Position numbers and translations under genes: made by a program
The notes under the pieces: model-generated
Told to the model about the DNA's origin: nothing
What the model saw: the letters and a program-made list of their open reading frames with translations, nothing else
The model's database searches: none
Source: a virus
Reading direction: 5' to 3' (one strand)
DNA length: 64,000 bases
Virus record (IMG/VR): IMGVR_UViG_3300013104_000024
Span: 21,895 to 85,894 of that record
Shown: one piece after another, positions 25,947 to 34,001 of the stretch
How the letters are laid out: each line of letters begins with the position of its first letter
Numbering within the stretch: position 1 is the stretch's first letter

Positions 25947-26558
25947 TTACAGCATGCCGCCGGACTGCGAGGTCGGATCTTCTTGCCCCGCATCGATCAA
26001 ACCACGCAACGTTTCCCACGTCGCCATGATCTTGACCTTTTCGTCGATCTGAAGCGGGAGGATATTGTCCGGCAGATCATCCAGCACAACCCGGATATGG
26101 AAGTCATGCTCGGGGTGATCTACTGCAATCCCGTTCATCACTTGCCGATATACCGGATCATTCCAACCGATTGCACCCGGATTGGTGTCGACCCAGCTTC
26201 CCGAATAACCATCGAGTCGCTGATCGTAATACATCTGCTTCACTTCCGGATGCGCCATGATGTACCCTTGCATCATGGGCGTGGCTGACTGGAATTGGCC
26301 GATGGTCGTATAGTACTGCGCTTCATTGCGCAAATACATGCCGTCCAGCAGCTTTTCCTTGACAGCCCGAGCTTTACGCATCGCAGCAGAACCCATGAAC
26401 TGGTCCCACATTTGACGCGCATCAGCCATGAACTCACGACCCCTGTCGGTCAGTGCGGTTGACAGGGTATCAAACTTCTGGCGTATGTAAGTGAGAGTCC
26501 CAGGGTGAGGAGTCCCAAACGCCAGCGCGTTAAAGTCACTCTGTGCAGGAGTGTACAT
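25947..26558 (-). CDS. Unknown protein downstream of beta' N-terminal subunit
   Basis: 203 residues, helical N-terminal half, Met-rich in the middle (MMQGYIMAHPEVKQMYYDQR). A strong AAGGAGG precedes the ATG. It follows the beta'-N gene after 22 bases in the place of phiKZ gp56. Function unknown; because it is co-transcribed with an RNAP subunit and ends at a terminator, it may be part of the same regulon. Confidence 0.75.
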   Translation of the reverse strand: MYTPAQSDFNALAFGTPHPGTLTYIRQKFDTLSTALTDRGREFMADARQMWDQFMGSAAMRKARAVKEKLLDGMYLRNEAQYYTTIGQFQSATPMMQGYIMAHPEVKQMYYDQRLDGYSGSWVDTNPGAIGWNDPVYRQVMNGIAVDHPEHDFHIRVVLDDLPDNILPLQIDEKVKIMATWETLRGLIDAGQEDPTSQSGGML

Positions 26559-26580
26559 CTTTCACTCACCTCCTTGCGAG

Positions 26581-28056
26581 TTATGCGTCGGGTAACGATT
26601 CCATCATGCGAATTTCTTCGGGCGTGAGAGGTCCTTCATCGTCGTGCATCCATTCCGCCATACTGCTGACGACCGGCTTGGGGAAAGCCAGACTTGCGGA
26701 AATGTGATACGGTTCATCCAAATCCAGCGCGCTCATGTGGGGAGCAAGTGCGCGTTGGTCTCGTGCAGTACGGTTGTCCATTGCCAGCGACACGTTGACC
26801 TGATCGCCATCGAAGTCGGCATTGAAGCTACGGAGCACGAGCACGGACAGCGAAATAGTCGGGATCTGCACATCATGCTTCACCTTACTAATAAACAACT
26901 GTTGTGTCGAGCCGCGCTGCAATGACGGATTGCGACCTAGGATCACAGGGATCCGACCACCCGGTGCTTCTGCGATGAGTTCGTCGAGCAACTTGGCGAG
27001 CAGCGGATGAAACTTCAGTGCATGCTCGTCGATGAACTCCACGATCTTGTTGGCCAGCCAGCCCATCTTGTCGAGCTTGTTTGCCAGATGCAAGCGGAAG
27101 ACTGACACAGCAATGCCCCAGCTGATGTAGATGTCATCATACCGGTGTGCGTCACTGATCGAGTCGATCACTGCACGGAAACTGAAGTCCGACCGCGAGC
27201 CGCAGATGTGCTTTCGCAAAATGCCAGGCTTACCCGCCAGCGACTTGGAAGCCCACTCTTGATGGAATTCCGCATACTGACAGATGGTCTTAATCGTCCG
27301 GTTCTCCTTAACTCGGACAGAGTAATTGTTTTCGGGAAGATCAATCCCGGTCATTGTTCGGATCGCATCGACCACGCCGCTAATCGTGGTGTCGATATAC
27401 GTACCGACATTACTGCGCTCAATGACCACCAGCGCTTTGTTGGGAAACGGGACATACTGCGGAAACAAGCAATGACGATACCGGCGCATCAGTTCCATTA
27501 AATCGGCAGCCATTTCCCTCTTTTTTGGCGTCCGATAAACCTTCAACTCCATCAACGCTTCTACAATCGGGAAGAAGTTGTCGATGAGGTAGTTGTAACC
27601 ACGATCCGGAATCACTGCTTTTACTGCATCCATCACGGCAGGCACGCGCACCACCGGATGATAGTTCGTGTCCGCGATCCAGCGCAAGACGTCGAAATTG
27701 CTTCGCGAGAAGAACTCCGAAATCATCGTCCAGAACTCGGGATTGATGAGTGACCTGACCCCATTCGGAGCCCTCATCCACACGATCGGCTGAAGATCCT
27801 GCATTGCTGCATCAACCACGAGTGAGTGACACTCGGGGCAGGTTTCGCCTTTGTTGGGCTCGCCCGTCGTCGCACCGCACGAACAGGTAGGCAGATTGCT
27901 CAGCAAGTCGTCGCCGGAGAACTTCGTATAGATCTTACGGTTGAAGTCCTCTTTCTCGCTTGCCAGCGCTACCGATATGTCATTCACGATGTGGATGTCA
28001 TACGGAGAGCTGAGCCTGACGGCGTCCAGATCCGCCAGAATTAATGAGACGCCCAT
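26581..28056 (-). CDS. RNA polymerase beta' subunit, N-terminal part with catalytic NADFDGD loop (probably non-virion RNAP)
   Basis: 491 residues. NADFDGD at 412-418 is the universally conserved catalytic loop whose three aspartates hold the active-site magnesium. GRNPSLQRG about 40 residues before it matches the RPPTLHR element. Near the N terminus C58, C60, C73 and C76 (CSCG..CPEC) form the zinc ribbon of beta'. The chain ends soon after the catalytic loop, where the C-terminal beta' gene would continue, so this is one half of a split beta'. Adjacency to the presumed chimallin mirrors phiKZ gp54/gp55. GAGGAG lies before the ATG. Confidence 0.92.
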   Translation of the reverse strand: MGVSLILADLDAVRLSSPYDIHIVNDISVALASEKEDFNRKIYTKFSGDDLLSNLPTCSCGATTGEPNKGETCPECHSLVVDAAMQDLQPIVWMRAPNGVRSLINPEFWTMISEFFSRSNFDVLRWIADTNYHPVVRVPAVMDAVKAVIPDRGYNYLIDNFFPIVEALMELKVYRTPKKREMAADLMELMRRYRHCLFPQYVPFPNKALVVIERSNVGTYIDTTISGVVDAIRTMTGIDLPENNYSVRVKENRTIKTICQYAEFHQEWASKSLAGKPGILRKHICGSRSDFSFRAVIDSISDAHRYDDIYISWGIAVSVFRLHLANKLDKMGWLANKIVEFIDEHALKFHPLLAKLLDELIAEAPGGRIPVILGRNPSLQRGSTQQLFISKVKHDVQIPTISLSVLVLRSFNADFDGDQVNVSLAMDNRTARDQRALAPHMSALDLDEPYHISASLAFPKPVVSSMAEWMHDDEGPLTPEEIRMMESLPDA

Positions 28057-28086
28057 TCACTTCTCCTCACGATAGCCTTAAGAAAA

Positions 28087-28114
28087 AAAGAGAGGACCCG
28101 AAGGTCCTCTCTTT
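28087..28114 (-). terminator. Terminator with symmetric A/T flanks
   Basis: Twelve-pair stem AAAGAGAGGACC/GGTCCTCTCTTT with CGAA loop and an A-run on its left side that becomes a U-run on the minus strand. It lies 27 bases after the stop of the presumed chimallin gene and before the beta'-N gene, so it isolates or limits read-through from that highly expressed gene. Confidence 0.85.
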
Positions 28115-28140
28115 TCACACTACTTCAGCTGCCGTGCGGA

Positions 28141-30093
28141 TTAGTTCCAGCGACCGCGCCATGCGCCGCCGAACTGGCCGCCGGGTTGCGGATTCAGGCC
28201 ACCTTGCTGGAACAGGTTGGTGGTCTGGTAGCCGCCGAGCGCTTGCTGGACGAACTGGTACTGCGGCACGTCGAAGCCTTGCACTTCGCCGAACGGAGCC
28301 GATTCGCGGATCGCGAGACCGGTGCCAGCCGCAGCCGTCGTGAACGCTTGCAGGAAGTCGTCACGGAAGGTGATACGCGTCGCGAAGCCCGTGATCTTCA
28401 GGCTCGGGATCAGCGTCTGGAGGATGTGGATGCGTGCGTCGAGACGCTGCTCGATCGGCAGGTCGCTACGCAGATACGTATCCGTCCAGTCACGTGCAAC
28501 CTTGATGTCACGCTCGCCCATCAGGTTGTACATCGCCACCGTGTCGACGTCGCGGACGTCGCGCAGTTCGCCGTCGGCACCCGGATAGTTGCCCAGCACG
28601 ATGCGGTTGTTTTCGTTGAAGCAGATTTCGCTGCCACGCACGAAGCCGGTCTTTTCCAGCCCGCCGTTGGTCAGGTAGTTCACCGCATCGTACAGCTTTT
28701 CCGAAGCTTCACGCTTGCGCGCTGCTTCTTCCTGGCTGTTCGGCATGCGGGCTGCTTCCGCGAAGTCCACGTTCGGCCACGTGGAGTCGCCGCATTCTTC
28801 GACGTCGAGCGAGATCACCAGACCGTCGCGAACCGTGGCGTGCAGCAGCGCGCCCAGATCCTGCGCACGGAACGTGTCCGTCTTCGTGTTGATGCGCGTG
28901 CCGACGCCCGTCGCCGGATCGATCATCGTTTCGAGGCCGATCGCGCCGATGTCCTTGATGTCCAGATCCTTGTCGCGGCCGAGGTTGTACTGCGGCTTGA
29001 ACGCGGGATACCAGGCACCCGGCTTGCGCAGCGTGTAGACGGTCAGCAGGGCCAGCAGCTGCTTGCCGAGCGTCGCGCCGTTGTCGGTGCGCAGGTTGGT
29101 GATGACGAAGCGCGGGATGAACTGCTTGAACTGCTCGATGTTCTGGCCCGGCTGGAACTGGAACTGCGGCGGCAGATACGGGTTGATCTGCGGCTGACGC
29201 TGGTGGATCAGATCGATGAAGCCGGCGATACGGGTGATGTCCGTCGGCTTTTCGAGGTTCTGCGACTGCTGCACTTGCTGGTTGCGCTGTGCTTGACCGG
29301 CACGGAACACCACGCGAACGTCGGCACGCACTGCCTGGCCGGTCGTGTCGACCAGTTGCGGCTGATGGAACTGCGTGTTCAACGTGAGCGTGCCGTCCTG
29401 CTCGATCTTGCGCAGGTTCAGATCGCGGAAGCCCGGAATCGACTTCGCCAGCGCCATGGTCGCAGCCGACACGGCGTCCACACGCAGGAACTTCTCTGCG
29501 TTTTCTTCCGACCACTTGAAGTCGGCACGCACGACGCGGCCTTCGCCCGAGTGCAGCGGAACGTTCGGGAACTGGCGGCTCAGTTCCTTGCGGATTTCGG
29601 CGCGCATGATTTCGTCATACGCGTCGCCGATCACTTGCTTCAGTTCGACCGTACGGCCTTGGCCGATGTTGACCGACACCGGGTTCGGTTCCGGTGCGCT
29701 TTCCGCGAGCAGCAGTGCGTGATAGCCGACGCCCAGTTGCGGTTGTTGCTTGAGCGACACGCAGATGACGAGCAGCGACACGCCGAGGTTCAGCGCCGGG
29801 TTTTCGCGGTCCAGCGCGACGACACGGATGTCGAACGTCGAATCGGGCAGCGACTTCAGATCAGCGTCCACGACAGCACGAGCCTTCGTCAGAACTTCCG
29901 ACTGCGCGTTTGCGGCAGCCGGCATTTCGAACATCGAGCCGAGCGCACGGAAGCTCAGCAGCGGATCTTGGTGCGACGCTTGTGCTTGTTGGCTGCTTGC
30001 TTGTTGACCAGCGGGTTGCTGCTTGGCTTGTGCCTCGTCGAAAGCGTGACCGAGGTTGCCGCGTTGCTGGCCTTGGGAGGTTTTCAGGCTCAT
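28141..30093 (-). CDS. Candidate chimallin (phage-nucleus shell protein)
   Basis: 650 residues. A Gln/Ala-rich disordered N-terminal arm (about 45 residues) and a flexible Gln/Gly-rich C-terminal tail ending in WRGRWN flank a folded core. This architecture, the size and the position directly before the beta'-N gene match phiKZ gp54, the shell-forming chimallin with flexible terminal segments. It has its own early-type promoter and a private terminator, and codon bias strong enough that the opposite strand has no stops, all expected for a very abundant protein. AGGAAAATC precedes the ATG. Similarity to known chimallins was not tested; a different abundant protein remains possible. Confidence 0.55.
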   Translation of the reverse strand: MSLKTSQGQQRGNLGHAFDEAQAKQQPAGQQASSQQAQASHQDPLLSFRALGSMFEMPAAANAQSEVLTKARAVVDADLKSLPDSTFDIRVVALDRENPALNLGVSLLVICVSLKQQPQLGVGYHALLLAESAPEPNPVSVNIGQGRTVELKQVIGDAYDEIMRAEIRKELSRQFPNVPLHSGEGRVVRADFKWSEENAEKFLRVDAVSAATMALAKSIPGFRDLNLRKIEQDGTLTLNTQFHQPQLVDTTGQAVRADVRVVFRAGQAQRNQQVQQSQNLEKPTDITRIAGFIDLIHQRQPQINPYLPPQFQFQPGQNIEQFKQFIPRFVITNLRTDNGATLGKQLLALLTVYTLRKPGAWYPAFKPQYNLGRDKDLDIKDIGAIGLETMIDPATGVGTRINTKTDTFRAQDLGALLHATVRDGLVISLDVEECGDSTWPNVDFAEAARMPNSQEEAARKREASEKLYDAVNYLTNGGLEKTGFVRGSEICFNENNRIVLGNYPGADGELRDVRDVDTVAMYNLMGERDIKVARDWTDTYLRSDLPIEQRLDARIHILQTLIPSLKITGFATRITFRDDFLQAFTTAAAGTGLAIRESAPFGEVQGFDVPQYQFVQQALGGYQTTNLFQQGGLNPQPGGQFGGAWRGRWN

Positions 30094-30143
30094 GATTTTC
30101 CTTTCTTTGCTAAAAAGATGTTTGCGCAAACACAGTGTTACCA

Positions 30144-30329
30144 CTATGCAAGAGAGTGATATATAGCCAAGAAATCTTTGATTCCGGCAATATCGACATC
30201 AACTGACATCACAGGTGGTGCCCCAGCCCGGTTGGGACCGGGCCAGGTAAAAGGTGAGTGGGTCTCACCTCCTATAAGATAAGGGTGGTGGTGATAAAAT
30301 TCTAATGCGAAATCAATCCTACCCTTCAC
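30144..30329 (-). CDS. Small unknown protein, GTG start
   Basis: About 61 residues beginning at a GTG that overlaps the previous stop (GTGA). Contains a Tyr/His-rich patch (EFYHHHPYLIGG) and ends IAGIKDFLAIYHSLA. The frame also continues upstream to an ATG at 30404, but the overlap start fits local practice. Function unknown; reality of the gene is moderately supported by the coupling and non-random composition. Confidence 0.5.
   Translation of the reverse strand: MKGRIDFALEFYHHHPYLIGGETHSPFTWPGPNRAGAPPVMSVDVDIAGIKDFLAIYHSLA
30155..30182 (-). promoter_or_regulatory. Early-type promoter for candidate chimallin
   Basis: Minus-strand sequence ATCAAAGATTTCTTGGC followed by TATATATCACTC. It lies 60 bases before the gene start and inside the last codons of the upstream 61-residue gene. 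Confidence 0.66.
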
Positions 30330-30514
30330 CAGTGCCTGCGCTTCCCTCTTTGATCGAGCCGAGGGGGTGGTTGCGTACGCCGAATCCGTTTGGATTCTAT
30401 CCATCCAGACAAGGCTTCACTCTTGGTATCGCCATACCCAGAGTACTTCCCATCCGTACATTGCCAGAGTACACCTCTGCACGGATCAGGAACAAACTCA
30501 ATCCTTCTTCCCAT
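30326..30514 (-). CDS. Small unknown protein with aromatic/Gly motif
   Basis: About 62 residues from the ATG at 30514, which lies inside the end of the upstream gene just after TTGGAG. The stretch WQCTDGKYSGYGDTKSEAL resembles small phage and bacterial proteins that read W.C..G..GYG.T..EA..W, a pattern I have seen but cannot name. C terminus is basic. Coupled to both neighbours. Confidence 0.55.
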   Translation of the reverse strand: MGRRIEFVPDPCRGVLWQCTDGKYSGYGDTKSEALSGWIESKRIRRTQPPPRLDQRGKRRHW

Positions 30515-30767
30515 TCTCCAACTGTTCAAGAAGAAGTCTAGCTCTTGCGCCTGCGTGGTCAAACTGGTTGTACAATCGTTCTGGCACGATGTAATAGAAC
30601 TGCTCACCCAGTTTGACAGGCGATTCGAGCTTCGCTGCATCGTGCAGGTATCGTGTCCGACAGATGCTCTGCGCGATGACAAAGATGTAGGCTAGGACGA
30701 TGCCTAGCGCAAGGCCGGGAACGAACCCAGCGGATTCAACGATTTCCCAAAGATGTTGCCACTGCAT
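30498..30767 (-). CDS. Small membrane protein, one transmembrane helix
   Basis: 89 residues with a hydrophobic helix at about 14-34 (FVPGLALGIVLAYIFVIA), then a soluble, charged C-terminal part (YIVPERLYNQFDHAGARARLLLEQL). Weak GGTGG site before the ATG. First gene of a three-gene overlapping set. Likely an inner-membrane protein of the host; role unknown. Confidence 0.7.
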   Translation of the reverse strand: MQWQHLWEIVESAGFVPGLALGIVLAYIFVIAQSICRTRYLHDAAKLESPVKLGEQFYYIVPERLYNQFDHAGARARLLLEQLENGKKD

Positions 30768-30892
30768 GTCGATTTTCCACCCCGTAAATTCTCATCGCGT
30801 ACTTATTTCTTCTTTCGAGATACTCCTACATAGAACACACGGGGTCTATGTTTTTTAACTCTCCGTATAGCCCCGGTTGGCAAACAGCCGTT

Positions 30893-31378
30893 TTACCTCC
30901 GGGGTTTAAGAGGGATGGAATAGATCTGCTGGTAGAAGGACAAATCCAGTAACGTGCCCTTTGTGCAATGCAGCATCTCGTAGTCGATCACGTGTTGGTT
31001 GTGCAGGCCAATACCTAGGTACTCGTGGAACGAGTTCTTCGGATACATGTTACAATCCAACCATGTCGACACCGCCTCGCTCGTTTCCGGATCTGGTTCG
31101 ATGTGATAACCCCAAACCGTACCGTCTTTGTTGAACAACAAACCTTCATCTTCCCGACGCAGCGCGGCGATACTGATCTGGTTACCCATGCTATCGCCAA
31201 TCGAAGCACAGAAATGCGGACGACCATAATACTCGTACGCAGCATGGATGTGGTCGTCGTGACTCGATGCTGAGGACGCCAGCATTCCATCAACAATCGA
31301 TCTCACTCGCTGATCCACATGTCCACAATGCAATGCATTGCCGTGCTCGTCGAACAATCTCCCAATTCGAGCCATCAT
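30893..31378 (-). CDS. Unknown soluble protein
   Basis: 161 residues, His-rich (HCGHVDQ, SSHDDHIHAAYEYYGRPH). Overlaps the previous stop as ATGA with GGAG upstream. Last of a chain of six overlapping small genes (33.9 to 30.9 kb). No family recognised; the spaced His and Asp residues could bind a metal, but there is no clear site. Confidence 0.7.
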   Translation of the reverse strand: MMARIGRLFDEHGNALHCGHVDQRVRSIVDGMLASSASSHDDHIHAAYEYYGRPHFCASIGDSMGNQISIAALRREDEGLLFNKDGTVWGYHIEPDPETSEAVSTWLDCNMYPKNSFHEYLGIGLHNQHVIDYEMLHCTKGTLLDLSFYQQIYSIPLKPRR

Positions 31379-31593
31379 TTTTCTCCGAGTGATTTCATCT
31401 TGACAGTAAGTGGAAGAGGAAACACGTCGTCAACCATCGCTTTCATGATGGGAAGTTCTCCGATACGTCGAAACGGCCACGGCTTCATAATCCACGCCTT
31501 GACATGGGCGTTATGCAGTTGGTGAATGGCTGCGATAACATGCATCTCGTATTTCTCAGGCCGTTCCCAACTGTCTTCCATTGTGAAAGCCAT
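31375..31593 (-). CDS. Small unknown protein
   Basis: 72 residues, overlapping both neighbours (TAATG at its start, ATGA at its end). Trp- and Met-containing, basic in the middle (HVKAWIMKPWPFRRIG). Function unknown. Confidence 0.68.
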   Translation of the reverse strand: MAFTMEDSWERPEKYEMHVIAAIHQLHNAHVKAWIMKPWPFRRIGELPIMKAMVDDVFPLPLTVKMKSLGEK

Positions 31594-32165
31594 TATCTCT
31601 TCCCTTGCCGCCTTGTCTTCCGGTTACCCAGTTGACCACCGCGCGCCTTGTAGTTGAGGGAAATGGTCGTGCCCGGTTTCACACCAGAGATCGTGATTGT
31701 GCCCATTTCCCGGTCGGCGAGCGACTTGAAGTACGCCGTGTGGTCCACGCGCAAAGCGTAACCCATATGCGCCTCAAACGCTTCGATGGAGTAACCTTGC
31801 AACGCCTGAGAAAGCGTACGCCACAGTCTCATCTTGCTCACCGGTTTGGACTCATCACGAAAGAAGACGAACTTGCCGGTGATGTAACCCATCCAGTCGC
31901 TCATCCAGTCACTCATCATCTTCGTCACATGGAACGAATAACTGGGAGGCCACGTACAATGAAGATCGTCGATATACCAGCCCTTAGCGCGAGCATGATC
32001 CGTTTCCGACATCGGTTGTACTGCCGGATGGGAAACACCTTCCGCGTAGATTTCGTACGCCCAGTTCGTCAGATCGTTCAACTGATACGTTTTCACCGGT
32101 CGAGCAATCATCGAGAAACGAGACTGGGCAAACAACGGATGCTTCGGGTCAATTAAAATAGTCAT
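31593..32165 (-). CDS. Unknown protein with basic C-terminal tail
   Basis: 190 residues. Start at 32165 overlaps the preceding stop (TAATG), with TGGTGGAA acting as ribosome binding site; an in-frame ATG lies 15 bases further upstream. A Trp/Met-rich segment in the middle (VTKMMSDWMSDWMGYI, 88-103) and a strongly basic tail (GNRKTRRQGKR). Function unknown. Confidence 0.7.
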   Translation of the reverse strand: MTILIDPKHPLFAQSRFSMIARPVKTYQLNDLTNWAYEIYAEGVSHPAVQPMSETDHARAKGWYIDDLHCTWPPSYSFHVTKMMSDWMSDWMGYITGKFVFFRDESKPVSKMRLWRTLSQALQGYSIEAFEAHMGYALRVDHTAYFKSLADREMGTITISGVKPGTTISLNYKARGGQLGNRKTRRQGKR

Positions 32166-32947
32166 TATCGATTCCACCATTTTCCGCGTTGGTTTTTGGT
32201 ACGACGCGGACCCTTGGGGCGATTCTTGGGTTTCACGTCTTTCTGTTCTTCCTCGGAAAACACCGCGACACCACGAGGGTATAACGGTTGATTCGGGAAC
32301 TTGAAATCATGGCACGAGTCAAGGATCACTTTTCCAGCATCGACGAATGTTTCATGCAACCTCTTGATCTTGTCAAGAAGCAGCTGAGAGTGATGGCCAT
32401 GGACGCTTTCAATAGCCATTACCGGACCACTCAGGTGCTGGATCGCGCCAGGGATCGTCTCGTCACGATTGTTGCGCTCCGACCAATCATCAGGCAGCAA
32501 ACCGATCGAATCGAAGCCTTCGGCACGCATGAGATGTGTGAACTCGTCCATGTTGCCAGCGAGTCGAACAGCCTCGTACAACTCGCTTATCGTCATGATC
32601 TTGAAGTTGCCGGACGGGGACTTACTCTTCTCGATCTTGTCCAGATTATCGAAGAACGACCTTTTCTCGACCGGTACGTAACTCCGCCCTTCCTTCAGTG
32701 TGACTTGCGGCATCGGACCGACAAAGCCCGGATACTTCGCAGGGGTGTAAGTCACCGTCAGATCGTCTGCGAAGAACGGCCGATACTCGATATTGACCGG
32801 TTCTTCATCCTTCCAAGCATCGTAGATGTAGAAAAACACCTCGGCTTTGGCAGCAGCATCTTCCCAGTTCGACCCGTGATGCGCCATCATGCATTTGAAC
32901 TCTTGTTCAGAAACCGGCCAAAAGCCTTCGGGATATTCTCTATTCAT
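32165..32947 (-). CDS. Unknown protein ending in a basic KWWNR tail
   Basis: 260 residues, start at 32947 with AAGGAG upstream. Acidic, folded body and a C-terminal tail of about 25 residues rich in Lys, Arg and Pro that ends GKWWNR. A neighbouring 77-residue gene ends almost the same way (RKWWNK). The TGGTGG codons also provide the ribosome binding site of the downstream gene. Function unknown. Confidence 0.72.
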   Translation of the reverse strand: MNREYPEGFWPVSEQEFKCMMAHHGSNWEDAAAKAEVFFYIYDAWKDEEPVNIEYRPFFADDLTVTYTPAKYPGFVGPMPQVTLKEGRSYVPVEKRSFFDNLDKIEKSKSPSGNFKIMTISELYEAVRLAGNMDEFTHLMRAEGFDSIGLLPDDWSERNNRDETIPGAIQHLSGPVMAIESVHGHHSQLLLDKIKRLHETFVDAGKVILDSCHDFKFPNQPLYPRGVAVFSEEEQKDVKPKNRPKGPRRTKNQRGKWWNR

Positions 32948-33404
32948 CTTCTTCTCCTTTTGGAGCCGGAAGCTCCTTCGGGGTTTCAACTACACGCGCT
33001 TCCACATCGATCACATTCGGGTCTGGGCCATAAGTGCAGGTCATCTTAATCAGGCCAAGACCAACTTGCTCTGGCGTCACGTTGTGCGGGTTTCTGAGAT
33101 CAACATCGATAGGCCAAGACCAACCCTTTTCTGCGAGGTTGGGTTCTTGTTTGATCTCCGTGAACGGGGCTTCCGTGCCTTCCCAAACAGGCGGGATCGG
33201 AACAAAGTGCGCAGAAACATTAGCCGGCGTGTAGTAACCGATCTCGTCCGGCGTCTCGATGCGGAGTTCGTTCTCAGTAACAGGAATCTTCCTGAGGAGT
33301 CCGGCAACAATCGGCGGTTGCGGCATGGGAGACATGTCGACCATCAAGGATGCCGCCAGCCAGTCCCAGACGTGTTGTTCATGCAAGATTACTTGTTCCA
33401 CCAC
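32940..33404 (-). CDS. Unknown acidic protein
   Basis: About 154 residues with GTG start (two adjacent GTGs, GGGAG three to six bases before them) overlapping the 77-residue gene. Pro- and Glu-rich, few charged helices, several Trp; looks beta-rich (NVSAHFVPIPPVWEGTEAPF). No family recognised. Confidence 0.68.
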   Translation of the reverse strand: MVEQVILHEQHVWDWLAASLMVDMSPMPQPPIVAGLLRKIPVTENELRIETPDEIGYYTPANVSAHFVPIPPVWEGTEAPFTEIKQEPNLAEKGWSWPIDVDLRNPHNVTPEQVGLGLIKMTCTYGPDPNVIDVEARVVETPKELPAPKGEEDE

Positions 33405-33622
33405 TTTCTCCCTTTTCCATTTCCACCACGTTTGCCTCGACCTGGTTCACGTCGTGGATTCGGTTCCACGAAATAGACATTGGCCATCCCGCCTGAGAAC
33501 TCGTCTTCTTCCTGCTTGGGCAACTTAATCGGCTCGTGTTTGCCAGCTCGCGCTGATGCACCTGCTGCCAAAGCTGCAATGGCTACCGCAGCTGAGAGTC
33601 GTCCAGCGATTCGTCGAGTCAT
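33389..33622 (-). CDS. Small secreted-looking protein with RKWWNK tail
   Basis: 77 residues. Starts MTRRIAGRLSAAVAIAALAAGASARA, which reads like a signal peptide with n-region, hydrophobic core and AxA-type site at 24-26, though weakly hydrophobic. The remainder is Gly/Arg/Lys-rich and disordered, ending GKGRKWWNK. ATGA overlap with the upstream stop. Export from the cytoplasm is possible but unproven. Confidence 0.6.
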   Translation of the reverse strand: MTRRIAGRLSAAVAIAALAAGASARAGKHEPIKLPKQEEDEFSGGMANVYFVEPNPRREPGRGKRGGNGKGRKWWNK

Positions 33623-33930
33623 TGTTGTGCAAGCTCCATCGCGCGATTGACCACTGCGGCCAAGGCTTTCAAATCGTCCAGTTCCCAGACAGCGAAAAGC
33701 TGATCCTTGTCACGGGCACACGCGTCTCGATAAGGCGTTTCCAAATTGACGGGTTCGCTGGTATCGCTTGCGTGTAGGAAACTGGCCGAGTTCGAGATGT
33801 CGACACAGCAAAAGTCATCCATGACCGTCTCGTCTTTGATGTGAATCTCATCGGCTACGCATGGTTGATACTTCGAATATAGCGTTCCTACGGGGAGCTT
33901 CAGAAACTCTTCACGTGTGACAATTTTCAT
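33619..33930 (-). CDS. Small unknown protein, first of six-gene overlapping chain
   Basis: 103 residues. AGGAGTAGGAA precedes the ATG. The N terminus MKIVTREEFLKLPVGTLY is a pattern I recall from small proteins of other large phages. Acidic. No enzymatic motif. It opens the minus-strand chain to 30.9 kb and is divergent to the plus-strand gene at 34.0 kb. Confidence 0.72.
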   Translation of the reverse strand: MKIVTREEFLKLPVGTLYSKYQPCVADEIHIKDETVMDDFCCVDISNSASFLHASDTSEPVNLETPYRDACARDKDQLFAVWELDDLKALAAVVNRAMELAQQ

Positions 33931-34001
33931 TTCCTACTCCTTTGTGGAAATTCCCGGCAGTATTTTATAGCCTCTATTCTTCTTGCTTGGATCCGATATC
34001 C

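Noticed and set aside
28186-30159. Plus-strand frame of 657 codons opposite the candidate chimallin
   Set aside because: Antisense shadow of a gene with strong codon bias; no initiation signals; composition unlike phage proteins.
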